Shown: positions 54,478 through 62,547 of the stretch, piece after piece
Position numbering within the stretch: position 1 is the stretch's first letter
Layout: every line of letters starts with the position of its first letter
NCBI RefSeq assembly: GCF_003864295.1
Contig: NZ_BDQK01000008.1
Location: 51,962-115,961, forward strand
Direction of reading: 5' to 3'
Length of the DNA stretch: 64,000 nt
Source of the DNA: Aphanothece sacrum FPU1
Lineage (GTDB): Bacteria > Cyanobacteriota > Cyanobacteriia > Cyanobacteriales > Microcystaceae
Made by a program: the position numbers and the translations under genes
Notes under the pieces: model-generated
Database searches by the model: none
Told to the model about the DNA's origin: nothing
What the model saw: the letters and a program-made list of their open reading frames with translations, nothing else

Positions 54478-55009
54478 GCCTCACCCATTAACCTCCTCAC
54501 CCCGCCACCTTGTATTAAAATTACTACTAGGGGGAATAATGGGAATAGTATTAAGTAGTTGTCGTCATCCCCTTTTATTAACCCCACAAGTTCTCACAGG
54601 AGGGGTCAATAGTCAATTTCCTGACGAATATCCCGCTTATAGTAGTGATGGAAGATATCTCGCTTTTGCTTCTGATAGAGAGGGACGTAGAGACATTTAT
54701 CTGTATGATTTAGAACAACGGCGTTTAGTTTCCCTTCCTAATCTTAACCGTTGGGATTCGAGTCAGGATCAACCTGCTTTAAATGCAGATGGACGCTATA
54801 TTGCCTATGTTTCAACTGAACGGGGCAAACCTGATATTATGGTTTACGATCGCGTCAAACAACGCTCAGAATTATTAAGTGCTAATGTTCGGGGTTCCGT
54901 GAGACAACCGACTATTACGGGGGACGGAGGAAAAGTGGCTTTTCAAAGCAGTCAACTAGGTCAATGGCATATAGTAGTCATTGAACGAGATACACCAAGA
55001 ACAAACTAA
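54470..55009 (+). CDS. TolB-like PD40-repeat lipoprotein
   Basis: 179 residues. A hydrophobic segment ending in the lipobox GIVLSSC suggests a lipoprotein anchored after signal peptidase II cleavage. Three PD40/WD40-like blades follow (DEYPAYSSDGRYLAFASDRE, DQPALNADGRYIAYVS, RQPTITGDGGKVAFQS), the TolB C-terminal type. The annotated N-terminus MTSPHPL overlaps a dispersed repeat, so the native start could be further in, before VLKLLLGG. A periplasmic role is likely. Confidence 0.75.
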   Translation: MTSPHPLTSSPRHLVLKLLLGGIMGIVLSSCRHPLLLTPQVLTGGVNSQFPDEYPAYSSDGRYLAFASDREGRRDIYLYDLEQRRLVSLPNLNRWDSSQDQPALNADGRYIAYVSTERGKPDIMVYDRVKQRSELLSANVRGSVRQPTITGDGGKVAFQSSQLGQWHIVVIERDTPRTN

Positions 55010-55617
55010 TTGACGCTTTAGCCACTAATTGTTATTCTTGGACAATCTTAACTTTTGACTATATTATTAAATTCATGTAACATATTGCAATACAAAATAT
55101 ATTTTAAGGTTAAGTTAAGGCAACTTAACTGACTTGTCATAAGTCCCTAAAATAATTAGCCCAATTTTCTTGATTTTTGACAACATAAATCATCTTTCTT
55201 TGTAGGTTGGGTTGACTCACATCTTGCACCTGATGTTAAAAACCAGATTTTTAGCTAAAAGGCAACGAATTTAAGTTGGTAGACAAAATTAATTATATAA
55301 AATTTGTAGGGGCGGGTTTTTTACATCAATCAATGATTCTCACCAAAAAACTAGATAAACCCGCCCTGGTTTTTTTACATCAATCCATGATTCTCACCAA
55401 AAAACTAGATAAACCCGCCCTGTTTTTTTTACATCAATCCATGATTCTCACCAAAAAACTAGATAAACCCGCCCTGGTTTTTTACATCAATCAATGACTC
55501 TCACCAAAAAACTAGATAAACCCGCCCTGGTTTTTTACATCAATCAATGACTCTCACCAAAAAACTAGATAAACCCGCCCTGGCTAATGATTTAAACCTC
55601 TGTGTGAAGGAGCTTGT
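55010..55617. other. 608-bp intergenic region with a tandem 53-54-bp array
   Basis: The first about 290 bp are ordinary AT-rich noncoding DNA. From 55308 on there is a minisatellite array. The end contains the ribosome-binding site (AAGGAG) for the next gene. Confidence 0.7.
55308..55585 (+). repeat. Five-copy 53-54-bp tandem array
   Basis: Copies of ACATCAATC begin at 55323, 55377, 55431, 55484 and 55537 (spacing 54, 54, 53, 53). Each unit ends in AAACCCGCCC and the array is entered by GGGGCGGGTTT, so every right arm can pair with the leading arm. There are no unique spacers, so this is not CRISPR. A related single element lies at 60041-60072. Confidence 0.9.
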
Positions 55618-57327
55618 ATGATTAAAGAAAGGACAACAGATTCGGTTAGATTAGAGGAATTAGAGACATTTTTAGAACATCGTTTGCGTCAAATAGAGCT
55701 ATTTCCTATTACTTTAAAAATTAAGTGTTTTTTGCAAGATAAGTTAAGAATTTTTGTTGAAGGAAATGACATTTATTCCCCTGCTCCTGAAGCGGTTTTT
55801 AAAAGTTTAAAAGAGATTTTAGAATCGGAACCTATTGCTCAAGTATATTTAATTGAAATTCATGTATTAATTAAGGGAAAATATCAAAAAAGTCAGGAAT
55901 CTTTCGGTCAAGATGGTCAAGAAATATCTCAACCTTTACGGTTAAATTATTTATCAGATATGTGGATGACTTTAGAGCATTATATTGTCTTACTTAAAAA
56001 ACAGTATTTTAAACTTATACAAAAAAATATAATTAACTTGAAAGATAAAAAGCAAGCTAAACTAATCTTAGCAAGTGGACTTACTTCTTTTTTGTTCTTG
56101 GGAGGTGTTTATATGATGACTCGTCCCTGTGTTTTTGGAGAATGTGAAATCCTACAAAAAGCTGATAATTTAGCTCAAGAAGCAAGGTTAGTTTTTGCCC
56201 CTTCTTTATCCGATGAAAGTTTGGTAAGCGCGCAAGAAAAGTTAGCTAAGTCTCTAAAATTATTACAATCAATTCCTCAATGGTCAAGTTATTATTCAAC
56301 TGCTTTATATTTACAAAAAGATTATCAAGATAAACTAAATATATTATCATTATTAATAGAAGCTAATGATTTTGAGAAACAAGCTTTATCCTTTTATAAT
56401 AAGGCTCCAATATCTTTAGAAAAGCTTGAAAAAGTCGAATATTTATGGAAAGAAGCTATTGTTAAATTAGTGTCTATTTCTGCCGACAGTGTGGGATATC
56501 ATTTAGTTGAATTAACCTTAACTAAATATCGAGATAATCTCAAAAATATTCAAGAAAAAATATTTTTAGAGAAACAAGCTCAAATCATCTTTAAACAAGC
56601 AAATGAAGCAGCAAAATTAGCTAAATATCGTGAACAATCTGCTCAAAATTTATCGGATTTACAATTAGTTTATTCCACTTGGGAAACCACCATTAAAAAA
56701 CTACAAGATATTCCTAAAGCAACTACTTTATTTCATCAAACACAACCTATATTAAAACAGTATTTAGATAAAATCCTGATAACCAGAAAACGTAAACAAC
56801 AAGAAGAAGTTGCTGTTAAAAGTTATCAGGAAGCCATTAAACAAAAAAAATTAGCTGAACAAGCCCAAAAAAGTCAACAATGGTCACAATCTCTTACTTA
56901 TTGGCAACAAGGACTTAATTATCTAAAACAAGTACCTAAAAATACTTTTATATTCCGTAAATCTGAACCATTAATAACATCTTATAGTCTGAATGTTAAT
57001 CAAGTTAAAACTCAATTAAAAAAGGAGGTAGAATTAGAAAGGATTAAAGAAAATTTAGCGCAAATTTGTTTTAAACCTAGTCAAGTATGTCAATATATAA
57101 TTGGTGAAAAAACAATTAAAGTGACGTTAACATCAAGTTATTTAGCTCAGGTATGGAATACAGCTTTAGAAGCAAAAGTTCAGGGAAATTTACAAATTCA
57201 AATCGAACTTTTAAATCATATTTCCAGTTTTGAAGCTCGTTTACAAAAGATTAGTAATCAGACCCAAAAATCAATCGAAGTTTACAATGGAGAGGGAAAC
57301 TTGATGGCTCTTTATCAAGCAAGATGA
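55618..57327 (+). CDS. Large hypothetical protein with one membrane segment and helical repeats
   Basis: 569 residues. The N-terminal about 140 residues form a soluble domain. One transmembrane segment follows (about 148-168, LILASGLTSFLFLGGVYMMT). The remaining 400 residues are strongly helical (KSLKLLQSIPQWSSYYSTAL, SYQEAIKQKKLAEQAQKSQQ) with a TPR-like or tandem helix-turn rhythm and the recurring phrase LQ(S/D)IP. The type is found in cyanobacteria, often single-pass with a C-terminal scaffold. Function unknown. Confidence 0.6.
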   Translation: MIKERTTDSVRLEELETFLEHRLRQIELFPITLKIKCFLQDKLRIFVEGNDIYSPAPEAVFKSLKEILESEPIAQVYLIEIHVLIKGKYQKSQESFGQDGQEISQPLRLNYLSDMWMTLEHYIVLLKKQYFKLIQKNIINLKDKKQAKLILASGLTSFLFLGGVYMMTRPCVFGECEILQKADNLAQEARLVFAPSLSDESLVSAQEKLAKSLKLLQSIPQWSSYYSTALYLQKDYQDKLNILSLLIEANDFEKQALSFYNKAPISLEKLEKVEYLWKEAIVKLVSISADSVGYHLVELTLTKYRDNLKNIQEKIFLEKQAQIIFKQANEAAKLAKYREQSAQNLSDLQLVYSTWETTIKKLQDIPKATTLFHQTQPILKQYLDKILITRKRKQQEEVAVKSYQEAIKQKKLAEQAQKSQQWSQSLTYWQQGLNYLKQVPKNTFIFRKSEPLITSYSLNVNQVKTQLKKEVELERIKENLAQICFKPSQVCQYIIGEKTIKVTLTSSYLAQVWNTALEAKVQGNLQIQIELLNHISSFEARLQKISNQTQKSIEVYNGEGNLMALYQAR

Positions 57328-57349
57328 TGAATGTCGACTCAACGTGTGT

Positions 57350-57373
57350 AGGGACAATTCATGAATTGTCCCT
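57350..57373. repeat. Dispersed palindrome AGGGACAATTCA/TGAATTGTCCCT
   Basis: Perfect 12-bp arms, preceded by GT and followed by GC, just after the gene ending at 57327. Third core type of the GTAGGG-ended class. Confidence 0.85.
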
Positions 57374-57553
57374 GCAGACAGTTTCTGTGGGTAAGTCCCG
57401 TTTACAATATCCTAAAGTTGCAACTCTGATCACCAATACAGCAAAATGACCAATTAAAAAGTATTGCAGTATACATTGACATCTTTCTCAGAGTATTATA
57501 ATGTGGAAACTTAGGTTAAGAAACAATAAAATAGTACACTTAGAAAACCATAC

Positions 57554-57775
57554 ATGACTACTTCACTGCTTTCTCGTCCGTCTGTGGAACAAGGTTCAAA
57601 CACTGCTTCTTCTTCCGTTCAAGCAACGCTAGGAACAAATTACCAAACCCAGATGATACAAGTCAAGAAATCTTACCAAGCGGTTCAACAACTCAAATAT
57701 TTACACTTACAGGCTGAAATTGACGTTTTGTTGCAACAATTACAAACCATTAAGCAGAAAGCTAACAAATCCTGA
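57554..57775 (+). CDS. Small conserved cyanobacterial protein
   Basis: 73 residues: unstructured N-terminus (TSLLSRPSVEQGSNTASSSV) followed by an amphipathic helix (YQAVQQLKYLHLQAEIDVLL) that could dimerise as a coiled coil. Similar small proteins are common in cyanobacteria. Followed by an AGAACTG/CAGTTCT inverted repeat (57829-57846). Unknown function. Confidence 0.6.
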   Translation: MTTSLLSRPSVEQGSNTASSSVQATLGTNYQTQMIQVKKSYQAVQQLKYLHLQAEIDVLLQQLQTIKQKANKS

Positions 57776-58019
57776 TAACTAGGAGTGGTTTTGTCATGGG
57801 TTTAGCATAAAGTTAGGACAAGGTAACAGAACTGTAACAGTTCTTAACGAATAAGAGCTAAAGTGTGAACTCTTTTGAAGATAGGGGAACACCTTCATTG
57901 TCTGAGCGACTAAGGTGTATAGGTAGGTTGATTGTCCTTGAGAAAAGGAATCGTTCATCCTTCAACTGTCACTCCTCACTCAGACTGCTCATGTTATCCT
58001 CCCCTGTCCTAAAACAAAT

Positions 58020-58901
58020 ATGTTTAAACGCTTATTGGCTGGCCAATGGTTTCGCCCGACCGTTTCTTTGGGCTGTTTATTAACTGGATGGTTACTGACA
58101 GCAAATGTGGCTGTTCAGGCTCAAACGGATGCAGTGGTTCCGAGTATGGCTCATCGTTCTTTTACCCCATCGATGGAGCTATCGCCCCCTGAGTTCGACC
58201 TGGAGAGTGAGCCGGAAACATCAACCATACCTGATGATCCTTTAGATAGTCCCTATCCCATTCCTTGGCCTTGGTTGCTAGAAACGCAACAGGAATTTAA
58301 TGATAAGCAAGTAGTGGGTCAACGTTATTATCGCAGTCAGGCTTTAGTTTCTCCTGATGGCGAATATGCGGCCTATACAAGAATCAACATGGTAGCTGAT
58401 CCCCAACTCTATCGCTCTCAGGCCACCAGCGTCATGTTTTTAGAGAACTTAAAAACAGGGGAATTACAGGTTATTCGGGCGGGTTCTCCTATTGCAGCAC
58501 ATTTACAAGAAATCGCAAAAACTGAAGAAGTGCCAGGGGCTATATCAATTTTAATGCCCATTTCCTGGTCGGCCAATGGCGATCGCTTATTATCCCGTCA
58601 AGTTGAGGGCTTTTTTAGTACCTCTGATGTAACTGATTATGGGGTAATTTGGGAACGTCAAACCAACCAAACTACGACATTAAAGCCGTCTGAAGATGAA
58701 GAAAGTACAGCTATCTTGTTAGGATGGAATAATGTACAAGGGGAACAAGTTTTGTTTCAGACAGGACAATTAGGGGACGAAGACTGGCCGGTATTAGCCG
58801 TGTCTGCCAATGGTCAAACGGTTGTGGCTAAAAATCCAGAACCTGTTACCTATGGTCGTTTAGTGAGTCGTAGTTGGACAGGATCTCAAACTTTGCAATG
58901 A
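58020..58901 (+). CDS. Secreted hypothetical cyanobacterial protein
   Basis: 293 residues. N-terminal signal peptide (LGCLLTGWLLTANVAVQAQ). After a Ser/Pro-rich linker the body is beta-rich, with two blade-like segments (SQALVSPDGEYAAYTRINM, ISWSANGDRLLSRQVEGFFS) recalling PD40 repeats. An exported beta-propeller-like role is possible. Family not identified. An earlier ATG at 57865 in another frame is not used. Confidence 0.65.
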   Translation: MFKRLLAGQWFRPTVSLGCLLTGWLLTANVAVQAQTDAVVPSMAHRSFTPSMELSPPEFDLESEPETSTIPDDPLDSPYPIPWPWLLETQQEFNDKQVVGQRYYRSQALVSPDGEYAAYTRINMVADPQLYRSQATSVMFLENLKTGELQVIRAGSPIAAHLQEIAKTEEVPGAISILMPISWSANGDRLLSRQVEGFFSTSDVTDYGVIWERQTNQTTTLKPSEDEESTAILLGWNNVQGEQVLFQTGQLGDEDWPVLAVSANGQTVVAKNPEPVTYGRLVSRSWTGSQTLQ

Positions 58902-58911
58902 TGTTCCAGTT

Positions 58912-58947
58912 AGATGTAGGGGTCAACGGCCGTTGACCCCTACATCT
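58912..58947. repeat. Perfect 36-bp palindrome, AGATGTAGGGGTCAACGG core arm
   Basis: Fourth and longest copy of the GGTCAACGGCCGTTGACC class, with the arms perfect over 18 bp. It begins 11 nt after the preceding gene. Confidence 0.92.
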
Positions 58948-59110
58948 AAGCTTAAAACTAGGCTATTTGTCAAGATTTTTGTGATTATTCTTAACCGAAT
59001 ATTCCTTATTATTACGAAGAAATCGACTGCTAAGTGTAATGCGCGACCTCTATACTTGGTATTTAATAGCTGAATCGAAATGTTTAGGCTGTAATCGTTT
59101 AGCAAATATT

Positions 59111-59959
59111 TTACTCTATGATGTCAGCAGAGCCAACTTTTTTGTGCATTACATGAAAAGCAGAACTATAAAAAAGCTTGATTTTTTCTCCACATTTTTT
59201 TTGTATAATTTCCCTTAATTCTGAAAATAGGTCATTTTTAATCTGTTGTTCTAATTTAAAATAAGGAGAATAAGTCGTTAATAGCATTAAATAGTCATCA
59301 AGGGTATAGTTAACTTCAGTTCTAAAGTTTTTTGTAATGAAGTTGTCAAATTTCTCTGAGTCAATACTCATTTCTCCTAACTGTTTTAAAATTGCTTCTT
59401 GGGTTTCTTGATCTTCGTATTTATACAAAGAAGGAGCATATTTTTGATAGCTTGCTGATAAACTTTGGTAAACTTCATATTCAGGTTGAAGTTCTTTATT
59501 CCATAACAAAATTAAATAACCTTTGTCTTTTAAACTATCAGCAGCTTTGGGATATCCTATTTCTGGAGGTATCCAATGAAAAGAACTAGCTGCTAAGACA
59601 ATATCAAAGTTTTCAGATTCTAATTCCCATTCTTCAAAAGAAGTATTTTTTATGGTTATATTAGGATAAGATTGACAATTTTTTTGAGCTAATTGACAAA
59701 AATCTGGATTCGGTTCAATACATAAAATTGAGCAACCTAATTTAGCAAAGGAAACAGTAGCAATTCCTGGTCCACATCCGACTTCAAGTATTCTAGTATT
59801 AGCAGTAATCTGAGCTAATTCTATCACTTGATCAACTAAAATTTGAGGATAACGAGGTCTAACTTTATTATAAGCTTCTGCGGCAGGAGAATACCAATTA
59901 CTTCGTTGCTTTAAGTCTTTACTATACAAATCTTTTAATTGTTCTTTTAAAGTATCCAT
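59111..59959 (-). CDS. Class I SAM-dependent methyltransferase
   Basis: 282 residues from ATG 59959 (MDTLKEQLKDLYSKDLKQRS). An upstream frame to 60019 would use repeat-derived sequence and is unlikely. SAM motif I is ILEVGCGPGIATVSFAKLG, motif II LCIEPNPDF, motif III DIVLAASSFHWIPPE. It resembles UbiE/biotin-synthesis-like small-molecule methyltransferases; the substrate is unknown. Internal segments (YSPAAEAYNKVRPRYPQ) match the Methyltransf_11/25 group. Confidence 0.85.
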   Translation of the reverse strand: MDTLKEQLKDLYSKDLKQRSNWYSPAAEAYNKVRPRYPQILVDQVIELAQITANTRILEVGCGPGIATVSFAKLGCSILCIEPNPDFCQLAQKNCQSYPNITIKNTSFEEWELESENFDIVLAASSFHWIPPEIGYPKAADSLKDKGYLILLWNKELQPEYEVYQSLSASYQKYAPSLYKYEDQETQEAILKQLGEMSIDSEKFDNFITKNFRTEVNYTLDDYLMLLTTYSPYFKLEQQIKNDLFSELREIIQKKCGEKIKLFYSSAFHVMHKKVGSADIIE

Positions 59960-60014
59960 AAGATGCAAGTTTTTACGTTGAATGCACCTCCAAGTATAAC
60001 GAAGTTGAGTATCG

Positions 60015-60071
60015 TACAAAATAAATTACCCACAATGCTGTAGGGGTGGGTTTTTGACAAAAATTGATGAT
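60015..60071. repeat. Dispersed element GTAGGGGTGGGTTTTTGAC...
   Basis: GTAGGGGTGGGTTTTTGACA followed by AAAATTGATGATT resembles the opening of the 55308 array (GTAGGGGCGGGTTTTTTACA). It sits at the junction where the cobQ relic breaks off. Confidence 0.6.
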
Positions 60072-60233
60072 TGGACTTCCTGCCCCTTCACAGACGACAA
60101 AATCATATTCAAGGGCTAATCTTTCCAAAGATGAGGTAATAGCTTCCCAACCTAAATTAAAATAATTTTCGTAATATTCACTGGCCTTAGTTGTCCCGAT
60201 TACTTTACCTTTAATAATGACTTGGGAGGTCAT
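60072..60233 (-). pseudogene. cobQ: cobQ (cobyric acid synthase) internal relic
   Basis: The frame reads MTSQVIIKGKVIGTTKASEY, then YENYFNLGWEAITSSLERLA and YDFVVCEGAGSP. This is the CobQ dethiobiotin-synthetase-like domain, roughly residues 85-140 of the full protein. The 5' part is absent (stop codon just upstream) and the 3' part is replaced by a repeat element after GAGSP. A decayed fragment, not a working gene. Full CobQ would be expected elsewhere if the cell makes cobamides. Confidence 0.75.
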
Positions 60234-60513
60234 ATTTCCTTATTATCTTTCATGGCTACCCATAAGGTTAACTCAAAGGGAGAACAAAATAAAGCTCTTT
60301 GGGCCCTCTGTTGCGTGTGGGTTGAGTAGTTAAGGGGGAAAGTGTTCTGGGGTTGAGTTGGAGGTATCATAATCAGGGGACTCTAAGAATATAAAAGTTT
60401 TTTTTATCTTAATGATCAGGAATTACTTTCCTTAATATAATAAATGCTTAATAAATGCTAGGATTCACCTATAATTCCTAAGTATTAATACTTTTTTTGA
60501 AAAAACGAGTTAA

Positions 60514-62544
60514 ATGAGCCTATCCGCAAACCAACTTAGAGTTACGTCTTCCCCTGACTTAACTCGCTGGCTGGAACAGCAAAACATCAGTATTGCTGCT
60601 ACCACCTACCAAACTAACCGCCTTTTTTTTGTCAGTGGCCAAGCTAACGGAAGGCTGAAACTGCACGAAAGACTATTCGACAAACCAATGGGATTATATG
60701 TAGCAGCAAATCGCCTCTACATGACCACCCGTTATCAAATTTGGGATTTCCATAATCTTCTTGATAGTGGGGAAAAATCACAGGAAGCAGACCGCCTCTA
60801 TGTCCCCCGCACCGCTTACACCACCGGGGATGTTAACGCCCATGAAATAGTATTAGACAATGCACAAAACGTGATTTTTGTCAATACCGATTTTAGTTGT
60901 TTAGCCACAATTAATCCCGATTATAGTTTTGTTCCCCTGTGGCGACCCTCATTTATCTCGAAATTAGTGCCGGAAGATCGTTGTCACCTCAACGGTTTGG
61001 CTATGGTGGAGGGCAAACCTGCTTATGTCACTGCCTGTAGTGCCACAGATACGGCGGCTGGATGGCGTAATCATCGCCTTGATGGGGGAGTCGTCATAGA
61101 TGTTAACCACAACGAAATTATTGTCACAGGTTTATCCATGCCCCATTCTCCCCGTTGGTATCAGGGGAAATTGTGGTTACTCAATTCTGGGACAGGGGAA
61201 TTTGGCTACATCCAAGATCAACGCTTCGATCCTATCATATTTTGCCCTGGATTTGTGCGCGGGTTAGCCTTTTGGCAAAACTTTGCCTTTGTCGGACTAT
61301 CTCAATTACGTTCTCAGAGTTTTAGCGGCTTACCTCTAGAAAAACGCCTTATGTCTGAGGGAAATCGCCCCCAATCTGGGTTAATGGTGATTGACTTACA
61401 AACGGGTAAAACCCTGCACTGGCTATATTTTCAGAGTATAATTGAAGAATTGTTTGATGTAGTGGTTTTGCCTGGAGTTAGTCAACCTGAAACGATTGGG
61501 TTACAGGGGGATGAAATTCAACGATTGGTGACGTTTCCTGAGAGTGGAGGCATTGTTATCACCAAACCTACGGCCAAACGCCCCAGTAAGGGCGCAACTC
61601 CCCCTATTGCCGGTTTACCCCAACCTACTGAGGCGATCGCACAATTACCGACAGATCAGCCAATTTCCCCTGTAGGGGCGCAAGGTTTGGCATCAGAGGT
61701 TAAATATCAACGGGTGTATCACCTCAATAGCAGTAATGCCCTAGATTACGATGAATTGACCTTTCCTCGGTTACGGCAGCGTTGGCAAAAAACCCCACCC
61801 CAAGGGGAATTAACGGGACTTTCGGCTTCTATTAACGGGTCAATAGTGGGATTGGCGATCGCCGAACGTTTAAACGTGGAAACGGCGAAAATTATTTCTC
61901 TTTTTGTGTTGCCCGATTATCGAAAACAAGGGATTGGCACAAGGTTAGTGGCTTATTTGGAAAGGGAATTAAAGACTCAAGGCTTTCAAGAGTTAGTTTT
62001 GAGCTATTCCACCAGTTCCTCGACTTCTTTGGCATTAGAAGGGATTTTACAAAGATTACAATGGCAACCGCCTCAAATTACCTTACTGCTAGGCAAAACC
62101 GCTACAGAAAATATTGCTAAAGTAGATTGGTTAAACAAGTTTCCCCTACCTCCCTCCCTTGAGGTATTTTCCTGGCCAGAGGCGGGTTTATCTTTGCCCG
62201 CTTCTGTGGAGAAAGACCGGCTAGAACCCTTGAATAGTTTGGGTTTGCGTCAGGGAAAGGAGGTAGTAGGTTGGGTGTTAACCCATCGGGTAGCACCTGA
62301 TACCATTCGCTATACCACTTGGGAGGTAGCTAAACCCTTCGAGAGTCGGGGGCGAGGGATTTCCCTGTTAGCTGAGGCGATACGTCGTCAAATTAACAGT
62401 GATGTTCCGTATCTTACGGGTTCGGTTTCTCACCATTATCCCCGTTTGTTGCAGTTTGTCGGACGACACCTAATGCCCTATTTAACTGGGGTGGGGGAAG
62501 TGCGACAGACGAGTAAATTGATTAAATCTTCAGAGGAAAACTAA
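60514..62544 (+). CDS. TIGR03032 family protein fused to C-terminal GNAT domains
   Basis: 676 residues. Residues about 12-350 are TIGR03032 (QLRVTSSPDLTRWLEQQNIS, GRLKLHERLFDKPMGLYV, MPHSPRWYQGKLWLLNSGTG), a beta-propeller-like family of unknown function. After a Pro-rich linker (about 360-395) two acetyltransferase-like modules follow, the first with YRKQGIGTRLVAYLERELK, the second with FESRGRGISLLAEAIRR. The stop is 3 nt before the ATG of the giant repeat-protein gene. The pairing suggests a role in modifying or exporting that surface protein. Confidence 0.8.
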   Translation: MSLSANQLRVTSSPDLTRWLEQQNISIAATTYQTNRLFFVSGQANGRLKLHERLFDKPMGLYVAANRLYMTTRYQIWDFHNLLDSGEKSQEADRLYVPRTAYTTGDVNAHEIVLDNAQNVIFVNTDFSCLATINPDYSFVPLWRPSFISKLVPEDRCHLNGLAMVEGKPAYVTACSATDTAAGWRNHRLDGGVVIDVNHNEIIVTGLSMPHSPRWYQGKLWLLNSGTGEFGYIQDQRFDPIIFCPGFVRGLAFWQNFAFVGLSQLRSQSFSGLPLEKRLMSEGNRPQSGLMVIDLQTGKTLHWLYFQSIIEELFDVVVLPGVSQPETIGLQGDEIQRLVTFPESGGIVITKPTAKRPSKGATPPIAGLPQPTEAIAQLPTDQPISPVGAQGLASEVKYQRVYHLNSSNALDYDELTFPRLRQRWQKTPPQGELTGLSASINGSIVGLAIAERLNVETAKIISLFVLPDYRKQGIGTRLVAYLERELKTQGFQELVLSYSTSSSTSLALEGILQRLQWQPPQITLLLGKTATENIAKVDWLNKFPLPPSLEVFSWPEAGLSLPASVEKDRLEPLNSLGLRQGKEVVGWVLTHRVAPDTIRYTTWEVAKPFESRGRGISLLAEAIRRQINSDVPYLTGSVSHHYPRLLQFVGRHLMPYLTGVGEVRQTSKLIKSSEEN

Positions 62545-62547
62545 TTC

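Noticed and set aside
55276..55497. 73-codon repeat-derived protein (MILTKKLDKPAL units)
   Set aside because: The frame exists only because three array units are 54 bp; the next units are 53 bp and break it. No ribosome-binding site.
55308..55585. CRISPR array
   Set aside because: The 53-54-bp units abut each other with no unique spacers, and no cas genes are in the window.
59960..60019. Longer N-terminus for the methyltransferase
   Set aside because: The extra 20 residues come from the repeat element region and do not match methyltransferase N-termini.
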